Shown: in pieces, positions 31,571 through 42,500 of the stretch
Position numbering within the stretch: position 1 is the first letter of the stretch
Layout of the letters: each line of letters opens with the position of its first letter
Assembly: GCA_965644315.1 (NCBI GenBank)
Contig: CBFFRQ010000096.1
Coordinates: 328,822-392,821 of the forward strand
Length of the DNA stretch: 64,000 nt
From: Caecitellus pseudoparvulus
Lineage: Eukaryota; Bigyra: Bicosoecida
Direction of reading: 5' to 3'
Notes under the pieces: model-generated
The model's database searches: none
Told to the model about the DNA's origin: nothing
What the model saw: the letters and a program-made list of their open reading frames with translations, nothing else
Made by a program: the position numbers and the translations under genes

Positions 31571-31836
31571 GGTCGAATTGCGTGGGCAGGGCGCTGGAGG
31601 GCGCGGGGGTGGCGCAGCGTGCAGCACGTGCATCACATCCAGGGCCGCGGCTGGCAGTGTGAGTGTGGTGGGGAAAGTGCTGCAGGTAGGGGAGTGCGAA
31701 AGGCCCCAAGGCCGCCTGCGGAAATTGGGCCGCCACCCAGCCAGAAGACCATGCCCTGCGGCAGCCACATTTCCTGCCCACTCTGAACTGCAGCGCGTTG
31801 CGTGCTTGGTTCCCTTGGTCATCCCCTGTCGGCACC

Positions 31837-33474
31837 ATGGCTCTGCGTCTGTCCTCTGCCGCTGTGCGGGCTGCCGTGAGTTGGGCGGAATGCTCTGCGC
31901 CCCCTCGCCCACACCAGCACATCCCCGCCCCGCCCTGCCCCCTGCCAGGCGCAGGCCAGCCGCTGCATGAGCAGCGTGGCCTCCGCCACACAGGCATACC
32001 CCGCACACGTGTTGAATGTGCCCGCCACCGAGGTGACAACCCTGGGCAATGGCGTGCGAGTGGCCACTGAGGTGTGTGCCTGCGGCAGTGCGGCATCAGC
32101 GGCGTCGTATCACGCATGCTCGGTTCCCACGCCTCCCCCCCGCGCAGGGTGGCCACGGAGAGACTGCCACAGTGGGCGTGTACATTGATGCTGGTAGCCG
32201 GTATGAGACCGCTGCCAACAACGGCGTGGCGCACTTCCTGGAGCACATGAACTTCAAGGGTACCAAGAACCGCACCAAGACTGGCCTGGAGATGCAGGTG
32301 GAGGACATGGGCGGCCACCTGAACGCGTACACGAGCCGGGAGCAGACTGTGTACTACGCCAAGGTGTTGAAGCAGGACGTGGGCGCTGCCGTGGACCTGC
32401 TGGCTGACATGCTCACTGGCAGCAAGTACGACGAGGCCGCCATCGAGGCGGAGCGGGGCGTCATCCTGCGGGAGCTGGAGGAGGTGTCCAAGATGCCCGA
32501 GGAGGTGCGGCGCCAAGGGTCACGCAGACGCTCCCTCCACCACATCACCATGCCCCCTCCCCCCCCCCCCGCAGGTCATCTTCGACCAGCTGCACGAGAC
32601 GGCATACCAGGGCAGCAGCATGGGGTACACCATCCTGGGCTCGCCCGAGAACATCCGCAGCATCAGCCGCGCTGACCTGCAGAACTTCGTGGACACGCAC
32701 TACACCGGCCCGCGCATCGTGGTGGCTGGTGCGGGCGCCGTGGAGCACGGCGCCCTCGTGGAGCTGGCCGACAAGGCTTTCGGCAGCCTGCCCTCCACGC
32801 CTGCCTCGGGCAAGGCCGTGGAGCTGCCCCCCGCGCCCTTCGTCGGCTCAGACATCCGCATGCGGGACGACTCCCTGCCCACCGCCCACGTGGCGCTGGC
32901 CTTCGAGACGGGCGGGTGGCTGGACGGCCACGCCTTCCCCATCATGGTGCTGCAGCAGCTGCTGGGGCAGTGGGACCGCGCAGACGGCAGCGGCGCCAAC
33001 GTGTCCTCTCCCCTGTGCCGTGAGCTGGCAGCGGGCCCCTACGTGCACAGCGCCTCCACCTTCAACACGACGTACAAGGACACAGGCCTCTTCGGCGTGC
33101 ACTTGGTGGCGGACCCCACCGACGTCTTCACCGCCACCGCCATCGCCATGCACAACCTGGCGCGCCTGGCCACCGACACGACAGACGTGGAGGTGCAGCG
33201 CGCCAAGCAGCAGCTGGCCACCGCCCTGACCATGAGCCTGGACGGCACCACCGCCGTCTGCGAGGACATCGGGCGCCAGATGCTCACGTACGGCCGCCGC
33301 ATGACGCCTGCTGAGGTGTACGCTCGCATCGCCTCCGTGGACATTGCCGACGTGCAGTCTGCCGCCATGGCCATCATCCACGACCAGGACATCGCCGCCG
33401 CTGGCCTGGGCAACGTGCACGAGATGCCCGACTACAACTACCTGCGCCGCCGCACATACTTCACCTCCACTTGA
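31837..33474 (+). CDS. PMPCB: Mitochondrial processing peptidase beta subunit
   Basis: M16 zinc metalloprotease that removes presequences from imported mitochondrial proteins; in many protists and plants it is also a core subunit of complex III. Model: exons 31837-31875, 31949-32071, 32148-32504 and 32575-33474, all phase 0, introns 73, 76 and 70 nt, giving 472 residues. The inverted zinc motif [11 protein letters not shown] is intact with a downstream glutamate ([13 protein letters not shown]), marking the catalytic beta rather than the alpha subunit. [14 protein letters not shown] and the C-terminal M16 domain are typical. The first ~25 residues are an Arg/Ser-rich presequence. The acceptor of intron 1 could also be six bases further on. 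The last intron has a C-rich polypyrimidine tract. Confidence 0.93.
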
Positions 33475-33496
33475 GCAGGGCACACAGCGGAGTGGC

Positions 33497-33504
33497 AATG
33501 CATT
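33497..33504. terminator. Palindromic AATGCATT shared by convergent MPP beta and ATG9
   Basis: AATGCATT reads as AATGCA on both strands, 23 bases past the MPP beta stop and 19 bases past the ATG9 stop. It is the probable 3'-processing signal for both genes. Confidence 0.5.
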
Positions 33505-33522
33505 TCCACGGCGCGACACGGC

Positions 33523-36117
33523 CTACACGCCGTCCCCCGTCACGTACCGCAGCAAGGAGGCTTCGTGGTTCACCGCTAGGGCCGGTGGCGGCACTGGCTG
33601 AGGTGGCGGTGTGGGGGTGCGCTCAGCTGCAGCGCCGGGTGACCCGTCCTCTGAGCCAGGCTGGCTGGACGCGTCCGGCACTTCGAACATGATGATGCTC
33701 CTGCCTTGGTCGTGCGCAGCGTGTGGCGCCCGGGCACCTGACGCAGCGGCAAGGGGGCGCTGCGACCTCCCTCCCACGAAGGAGCGGTGCAGCTGGATGG
33801 AGCGCTGCAGCGGGTGGGCATGCCCACGCTGTTCACCGCCTGCGCTGGGTGTCGCTGCCATGTGCAGTGCGGAGGCGCCGCTGCTGGGGCGCAGGCCTGG
33901 CAGCGCTGACGCCGCGAGCGACTGCTGGAACTGCTGCTGCACGGCGAGGGACCAGGCCGGGTGTGCGGCGTGGAAAGAGAGGATGCTGCGCTGCAGCTTC
34001 TCGCGGGCCCAGGGTGCCGGGGGAGGGCCAGCCAGCCCGAAGAGAGCGGGCGTGCAGACGGCTCCCACTCCTTGCACCTCCGTCACATTCTGACGCAGGA
34101 AGTCCGTGATGTCGGGGGCAGCCAGTGGCAGCAGCCAGGCACAGACGAGGGGCGCTGCCGCGACGCTGGCCACCTCCTGCAGCAGGCTGGCCAGGCGGAA
34201 GGGGAAGAGGTCCATGAAGGCATCCCGCACAGCAGCGGTGCCGGCGCGGCCCTCCCACTCAGCCGGCGCAAAGTGCGTGAAGGCCACCACCTCCCCCATG
34301 GCCTCGGTGGGGTTCACCACTGTCTCTTCGGGCGCAGGCACCAGGCTTCGAGCCGCTGCCAGCACGGCACTGGCCATGGCCAGGTACCACAGCAGGTTCC
34401 GGTCACCCAGCGTCACATGCAAGAGCAGCTGGTCGTCCACCAGCGTCAGCAGCAGCAGCGCCAGCACGACGGTGCCGGCGAGGAAGGCGACACCCTTGCC
34501 CACCACAGCCATGGTGGCGTTGGGGAACTGGCGCAGGTAGGTGGTTGCAGGCACCAACCCCGCGTTCAGGCGGCGCCGGAACAGGTGTGGCAGCTCGTTC
34601 AGTTCCCGGAAGGCCCACTCAGCAGCATGGGACCAGCCACGGGGCCCCAGCACGTCCTTCTTCGCGTGCCAGTCCTCTGCGTGCTGGATGATGTGGCGCA
34701 GAATGTCCACTGGCAGGCGCAGCGGCAGGGAAAGGCAGGCGAAGGCGCTGATCCAGGCCAGGTTCCGGCGCAGGCGGGCGGAGTTCTTGGTGTAGGCAGG
34801 CAGCAGGCGGCCAGAGCCTGGCTCCAGCATGACGTCCAGCAGTGCCGTGCGCACGTTCCAGTGCAGGGTGTGGGTGAGGGGGCAGGGGCAGTGGCAGGCC
34901 CAGGGTGAAGCGGGGACGGGGAGCGAGGAGGGGGGCGGCATGGCGGGTGCTGCGGCGTGGTCAGCTGGCGCACGGCCGGCAGCACAGCTGTCACTGCGCG
35001 CCAGGTGCAGGGGGGGGGGGTTCCTTGGCGAGGCGGAGTGGGTGTGGAGTGGGCTGGCGGGGCCGCTGCGGGGGGGTGGTGGGCAGGCGCCTCCCCGCGC
35101 AGCGCGCACCTGAGCTCGCCCGACGTGGGGCGTGCAGCCTGCGCCCTGGGCGTGGCAAGGCAGGCGCAGCGTGCAGGCGAGGTCCAGCAGCCCCTCGTTC
35201 ACGAGGCCCACCATGAAGTTGTCCCGCTGCATAATGCGCGCAGCGACGTACTGAGGCAGCAGCAAGCCCTGCGTCCGCTTGCCGATGCGGGCGCCTGGGA
35301 AGGAAGTGTCCATGCCCAGAGCGCTGAGTTTGCGGCGCACCTGGGGTCGCTCCAGGATGCCCAGGATGTCCCCCCACTCCGCTGCGGCCAAGTCTTCGTC
35401 AGGCAGGTGCATGGTGTGCGCCAGGATGCGGTGCCAGAACCAGGCCCGGCGCACGCTGTGCACGGCCGCGACGGCAGACCACAGCCACCACAGCAGCAGG
35501 ACGAAGCAGTACACCATGAACACGACGTCGCCAGCGTGGGGCGCGCGCAGGACGTCAGTCCTGGCGAATGACTCCAGTGGCTGCGCAAGGAGGCGCAGCA
35601 TGGCTTGTGGCGGCTGAACGCAGCGGGCGCGACGCAGGCAGGCTCACCCCACAGAACTCAGGCGCGCCATCTGTGCACTTCATGAGCCGATCCCAGCGCA
35701 CGAACAGGAATGCCCACGCCAGGAACACGATGATGGCACCAAGAGACCTGTGCAGGTGGCCAAGCAAATTCCGCATCGCAGGCGTGGCGTTGGCGGCAAG
35801 TGCGCACGACTCACAGCAAGTGCACGAGGAAGGTCAGCAGGATGTTCACAAAGCCTTTCTCGCTGAAGTACCAGTACAGCTCGCGCAGGAATTCTCCGCC
35901 AGGCACAGCCCTCGCCCGTTTGCCGGCCTGTGGCGTTTCACACAGCACAAAGAGCCCGGTGCGTGCGAGTGTGCCAGGCGGCTGCCCCTTTGCGCCCACG
36001 CACCGCTGGCTGGACAGGAGAGTCTGGAAGGCCTGACACTTCTACGTCCCGGATGCTGCCATAGTCGGCTGCGGCGCTGTCGTGCTGGGTGAGGGGCGCG
36101 GACAACTCAGTGTCCAT
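33523..36117 (-). CDS. ATG9: Autophagy protein ATG9 (lipid scramblase)
   Basis: Multi-pass scramblase that seeds and expands the autophagosome membrane. Model: exons 36004-36117, 35815-35927, 35648-35747 and 33523-35580 (reverse), introns 76, 67 and 67 nt, giving 794 residues. The start ATG 36117 gives a short acidic N-terminus. Conserved core: ELYWYFSEKGFVNILL, RIMQRDNFMVGLVNEGLLDL, TLHWNVRTALLDV, FRELNELPHLFRRRLNAG, YLRQFPNATMAVVGK, VDDQLLLHVTLGDRNLLWYL and AFTHFAPAEWEGRAGT, ending in a Ser/Pro-rich tail. Between NEGLLDL and TLHWNV about 80 unusual residues are encoded across a G11 tract (35010-35020). A donor-like CAG/GTGCGC starts this stretch, but no acceptor keeps the frame, so it is left as an insertion that may be an unsolved intron. 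Confidence 0.9.
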
Positions 36118-36542
36118 GTGGCGAAGCTGCGAGCCAGACGCGCCCTCGACTTGAATGACCCAGCGAGTGGCAGCCAAAGGATGCAAGTCCTGCAGGGAAT
36201 CAACAATCGTGGCAAATCGGTTGAACAGATGTGTGGGTGCGTGTGAAAGGATTTGGCGGGGCGCCGGCTCGTGTCTGGGTGGGCTCGCAGGTGAATTTCC
36301 GCAAGCGCACACTTCGCAAGCGCCGACGAATTGACGCAGGCACTAAATTGCTGGGAGCCACAGTGCACCAGTCACGCCTTGTACCAAGCACACCCGGGCC
36401 ACCGCCTGCACCTGCCCCCGCCCAGCAGTGGGGTGGTTGCTGAGCAGGAGAAAGCCGAGTTGACATCGCGCATCAGCAGCACCTCGTCGCGGCCGCCTGC
36501 AGCTGCTCCACTCACGGCCACACAGCGAGGCCAAGGCCAGCC
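36118..36542. promoter_or_regulatory. Divergent promoter region, ATG9 / CFAP65-like
   Basis: About 425 bases. The frame upstream of the ATG9 start stays open to 36312 but shows no ATG9 similarity. No other gene, RNA or clear motif was seen. Confidence 0.4.
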
Positions 36543-39500
36543 ATGGCAGGAATTCGACCGATGAGTCGTGCCGAGCGAGCGGCAGCCTTCGGCATTGACT
36601 GTGGCGGTGGCATTCACTGGCGGGGGGGCACCTGGAGCCCTGGTGGCGAGTACTCTGGCAAGCTGACGGTGAAGAACGTCTCCATGCGCATGCAGAAGGT
36701 GCGGTACGAGCTGCCGAAGACCAAGATCTTCTTCATGGAGTTCCCAGACACACTCGTGCTGTCGTCCGGCATGTCCGTGCAGCTGGAGGTGCGCTTCCGG
36801 CCCGTGCGCCTGACCGCCTACTCCGACAGTATCACCTTCACCACTGAGCAGGGCGCCTTCTCCGTGCCCATCACCGCCTCCCTGCCGCGCCTGGCAGTGG
36901 AGCCGCCGGAAGACGTCGCCTTCGGCACGGTGCCCGTGAACGAGACGTCGGTGGCGCCCCTCACCCTGCGCAACGTGGGAGAAGTGCCAGCCTCCATCGC
37001 CTGGGAGGTGCCAGCACCCTTCGCAGTGGCCCCTGCTCGGGCGGTGCTGCAGCCGGACAGCACCATGCAAGTGCAGGCCAGTGTGCTGCCCAGCGCGGCT
37101 GCCGTCCTGCAGGGCACGGCAGTGTGCCACGTCACGGCCGACGGCGCCCGCAGCACGTACCATGTGTCCCTCTCCGCCACCAGCCGCTTCCAGTTCATCA
37201 AGCTGTCCACAGAGGTGGTGGACCTCGGCGATGCGCTGATCCGGGATGGCGGCAAGCCGTACACCACCCCCATCACGCTGTCCAACGTCGGGCCTGTCCC
37301 CGCCACCGTCACCCTCGTGCCCCTGGAGCGCCAGGCGACGGCACATGTCAAGGTGCACCCTGAAGCGGCGGCGCTGCCTGCAGGCGGCAGCACCACCTTC
37401 ACCGTGCAGTACACGCCTGCCGTGCATGGCATGTTCACGCTGGAGCGCTTTCAATTCCGCACGCCGGGCGGCAACGCAGCCCAGCTCACCGTCACGGGGC
37501 GTGCTGTGGGGCCGACAGTGACGCTGGAGCGCAAAGACCCCTCCACTGGCACCAGCGCCAAGGGCGGGCAGACGAGTGATGGCGATGTCGCTGAGCCGCT
37601 GGCGCTCAGCACCACTCTCCTGACGGCCGGCGTGGGGCAGGGGCGCGGCGGCAGCAACCCCCTCTCCTTCAATTTCGGCGACATCGACGTCGGCACCAGC
37701 TGCACCCGCGTCGTGACGCTGCGCAACCACAGCAAGACCACTGCCTTCTTCGCATTCGACGCCGCTCAGGGAGGCGTCTTCGACTTTGCCGTGGCTCAAG
37801 GCAGCGTGCCCGCCCAGCTGTACACGCACGTCGTGGTGACCTTCACGCCGCCCAGCGCAGGCACCTTCTACCGCCGTGTGCTGTGCCTGGTGCGCGACAG
37901 CACGCCGGTGTTCGCAGACTTCTTCGGCAGCGGCAAGGACGCCACACACCGCCCCATGCCGCTGCGCCAGCGCCACATCGACGCATACCGCCTGCGCCCG
38001 CCACCCGTGCTCCTGCTGCCCCCCCAACACGTCACCTCCATCGCCAATGCCCTGCTGGCACGAGCCAGTGCGGCAGCGCAGGCTGGTGACCCGGCCTTGG
38101 CGGGGTGGCTCGCCACGACCGCCCCTGCAGCTGCTGCAAAGCCCCCACCTGTGGGCAGTGGAGACGGCATGGACGCTGACTTTGAGGCTCTGCTGGGGGA
38201 GTCCAAGGGAGTGGCGGCGGCGCCCCCCGGCACCCGTGAGGCCGGGGCGGCAGGGGGCCTGTCCCTCTGGCGCCTGCCTCTGCACTTGTTGGAGGGGGAT
38301 GACGCCGCAGCCGAGACACTGGTGCAGGTGCACGAAGCGGCGTCAGGCGGTGGCGGCGGCGGCGGGCACGGCGCCGGCACAGCGGAGGCGGCGGTGGTGG
38401 GCAAGGCCATCCGCATTGGCGCCCGGGCGCCGTTCGGGCTGGTGTCCCGCACCACCCTGCTGCAGGAGCGAGAGCTGTCCCTCACCACCATGGGCGCTGC
38501 TGAGGTGACGCGGTCGGGGGACATGAGCCGGGCCGCCGCGGCACTGCTGGACGCACACTTCCAGCCGCAAGACCACTCCACTGCGCCGCTGGCCCTGCTG
38601 GTGGAGCGCGTGGACTTTGGCCACACCGCCATGGGCGCACCCGTCACACGCAAGGTGCGCCTGGCCAACCGCACGAAGGGCAAGATGACAGTCACGTGGG
38701 CTGTGCCGCGGTCAGCGTATGCTGCAGGGGAGGCTGGTGGCGCTGACTTCGCCGTGCGCCCCCTGGTGCAGGACATCGACGCGGAGAGCGAGGGCGAGTT
38801 CGTGCTGTCCTTCACGCCCACCGCTGACAACGTGTACTTCGCACAGCAGCTGGAGGCCTTCGTGTCCCCCAAGCCCAACCGCACCTTCCGCCTGGTGGAC
38901 GACGTCAGCTTGACGCCGCCTGTGTGCCTGCCGCTTACCGTGCGGGGACACACCTTCTCGGGCCTGGGGCAGTTCTTGCCTCGTGTGGCGTGCTCCCTGG
39001 GCGGCGGGCACAGCCACAAGGTGGTGCTGCCCACTGCCATGCTGGGGGACTCCACCCACACCACCTTCCAGCTGACCAACGAGGGCGACACCCCTGCCAC
39101 CTTTGACTTTGGCGAGGCCGGCGATGGCGTGTGGGCCGTCAAGCCTGCCTCAGGCATCATCCAGCCCGGCGCCTTTGCCCTCGTGACCCTGCGCTTCACT
39201 CCATCAGCGCCACGAACCTTCACGCACACCCTCACCTGCCGCCTGAACGGTGGGGACACACACACCCTCACATTGCACCTGCTGGGCACGGGCGGCCTGC
39301 CCCGCCTGCAGCTGCCGCGGGATGGGCTTGTCTTCGTCAAGCCAACGTGCGTGGGGGTGGCTTCCCACGCCACAGCACGCCTGCACAACCCCACCCACCT
39401 GCCACTGCGCTATCGCCTCGTGCTGCCAGAGGATGCCGCGCGGCAGGGCGTGCTGTCCGCGACGCCCCTGGAGGGGGAGCTGGCCGGCAATGCGTTCGAG

Positions 39501-42500
39501 GACGTTGTGCTGCGTTTCGCTCCGCAGGCGGCGGGGGACCATGCGTTGAAAGTGGGCGTGGAGGTGTTCCCCGCCGGGCGCATGGATGCAGACTGGGCCG
39601 TGGGGCAGACCTCCCTGGACCGCCTGCCCACCGGCACGGGGTACGCCGCGTATGCGTTCACAGGGGGGCACATCTCATCGGGGGCAGTCAAGGTGGGCGG
39701 CCGTGTGCCCACGGCGCGCTTGGAGGATGTCAGCCCGCCCACTGAGGGAGTGGCGCCGCTGCAGCGCCTGACGCTGCTGGTGCTGAGCGAGGGCACGGGG
39801 GGTGCACTGCAGTTCACGCCGCCCGCCCTGGACTTCGGCACGGCCCTCGTGGGCAGCACCCTGCATCGCAGTGTGGCCCTGCACAACATCTCCGATTGCA
39901 CGCTGCACTTCCGGGTGGGCGCCTTCGTGCAGCGGCGGGGGGCGAGGGGCGTGCCGCCGGTGGATGCCCGAGCGTCTCTGGACGGCACTGCCGGCGTGGC
40001 GGCGGTGGACCCCCCCACTGCAGACAGCGAGCCTGACTCAGACGAGGAGGGCGAGGAGCCGGGGAAGGGTGCCGCCGCTGCCGCAGCTGCCCTGGCCGCC
40101 ACGTCAGCTGACATGGGCCTCGCCAGCACTTCTGCGGGGGACGCGCTGCTGGACAAGGCGTCCCAGGTGCCGCTGCTGCAGCTGGACCCGCCTTGCGGAG
40201 TGGTGCCTGCCCACGCCAAGGTGCAGATGGACGTGGCCTTCACCCCCCCCGACGCGGCAGAGTACTCCTTCAGCCTCTTCTACCTCATCGTGTCCGAGGC
40301 AGAAGTGGCCAGCGGGGAGGCCGCCACGCCCCTGCTCCTGCTGCCAGGCGAGGATGGCTCCTTCCGCCCCCTGGACCTGCCAGCACCACAGGCAGCAGGG
40401 GACACGCCCGCCATCAGCGGGCCTGCCCTGGACATCGCGGCCTCTGCTGCTGCCGCGCTGGCGCACGCTCAAGCGGCGGCGGGGGGAGGTGCCGCACACC
40501 CTGCTGGGGAGGAGGGCGCCAGCACGCCCCCTCCCGACACGCAGCTGGCAGCAGGCAGCGCCACGACGCTGGCAGCCTTTGACCCCCTGCCCATCGCGCA
40601 GCGGGGACTGGTGCCGCCCAACACCGACCCGCTGTGGTGCCACGCCACCGCCAAGGGCGGGTACCCCAGTGTCACCATCGAGGACGCCCGGGCACTGTGC
40701 AGTCGAGACGCCCTACTGTACATGTTCCCATCCCCGCCCGCGCCTGTGGCAGGGGGGGGCAGTGTCGTGGGCGGCGAGGCCATCACGCTGCCCCTGCCAC
40801 CCGCCCTGGCCCGTGCACTGGCCCTCTCCCCCGCTAACCGTGCCATCTCGGAGGAGCACTTCTCGGCGGTGGGGGACATGCCCCATGCCGTCGCCCTCAT
40901 GGCGGCAGCGGGCGTGGACGTGGAGGTGCAGCTGGCCGTGACGCCGGATGGCACGGCCCTGGCCAGCACGGCGCTGGGCCAGACGGGCAACGGCGGACTG
41001 GCCAGCGGTGGCGCAGGCTCCGCGGTGGACGGCATCCCCGTCGGCGGCAATGCCGTCGGCGGCTGGGGCTTCTTCACCTTCGGGCCCTACTTGAACGTGC
41101 CTGAATTCGAGCCGTTGCTGGCGGGGGCAGTGCGCCCGCCGCCCCCCCTGCACCCCATCGCAGACATCTCCTGGACGCCGGGGGATGTGGCTGGGCAGCG
41201 GGGGGGTGCCATGGGCGGCACGGCTGGCGTGGGCGGCTTCTGGGGCCCTGATGCGCGGGACGTGCTGACGGGTGTTCTGGCGGAACACGCGGGGGACTCG
41301 TGGGAGATGGACGCTGCCCGCGCGACAGATGCCGCCGTGCTGGGCGAGGCAGGACCTGGCGCGCGCTCCACCGTCAGCAGCCGCAAGGGCGTCCTAGGGC
41401 GCCCCCTGCCCGACGCAGGCGTGCACGTGGACCCCCAGCCGGCAGTGGGCTCCCCCGCCCTCCTGTGGCGGCAGCTGTCCCTGTCTGGGCTCAATGCGCA
41501 CTTGGCGCGGAGCCTGACGCCTGGCGAGCGCTCCTTCAACCGTGCCACGCGCAACGAGACGGCAGCACACACGCTCAAGACGTACACGATGGAGTTCACG
41601 CCGGCACCGCTGGGGTCCCCCCCCGAAGTCATCCTGCTGTCCCTCCGCAACAACGGCCACCTGCCTGCCGTGCTGGACTTCCGCTTCACCCACGCCCACG
41701 AATTCGACGTGGAGCCGTGGGCGGAAGTCGCGGCGCCCTCCACCTCCGCCGTGCAAGTGGCTGAGCTGGTCGCCCGGCGAGTGGTGGACGTGCAGCCGCG
41801 CCGTGCCGCTCTGCAGCCCGGCGAGTCCGTCACCATCCGCCTGCACTACGCGTACGTGACCAGCCTGAACGGCGGCCGGCACGACGTCGCCGTCATCCTG
41901 CGCCTGGCGCAAGGCAAGCAGGTGCGCCTGCTGCTGCGAGGGCGCACCCTGAACCCCGCCTTCCCCCACCTGTACCTGGGGCTGCCGCGGGGTGTCCACC
42001 GCCTGGCGGCCGTGCCCCTGGCCTGCGCAGAGGTGCCCTTCCAACCTGTCCTCCTGCGCAACCCGTCCGCTGTGGCGCTGGCCTTCACCCTGGACCCCGC
42101 CTCCCTCCAGGACCTGGCGGCAGACAACTATGGCTTCCCCGTGTTCACTGCTGTGGCGGTGGACCCGGCAACCGCCCGCGCTGCCGCCCGAGCCAAGGCT
42201 GTCACGGCAGGCACGCCTCCTGGTGCAGATGCAGCGACGCTGCTGGAGCTCGACACTGCTCTGCACCGCGGCATCATCCCCGCAGGGGGCCACACCACCA
42301 TCTGGGTGCGTTTCCAACCCCTGGAGGCGGTGGAGTACCGGTCGCGCCTTCGCATCGCGTACAGCTTCGCGGCGCTGCAGGATGAAGAGTGGGCTGCCGC
42401 TGCCGCAGACGCCGTGCAGCGCACCGCAGACGCAGAGGCGGAGGCTGCCGAGTCAGGCATGTTTGGTGAGGGGGCAGGGGCGTCTACGCCATCTGCCTCC

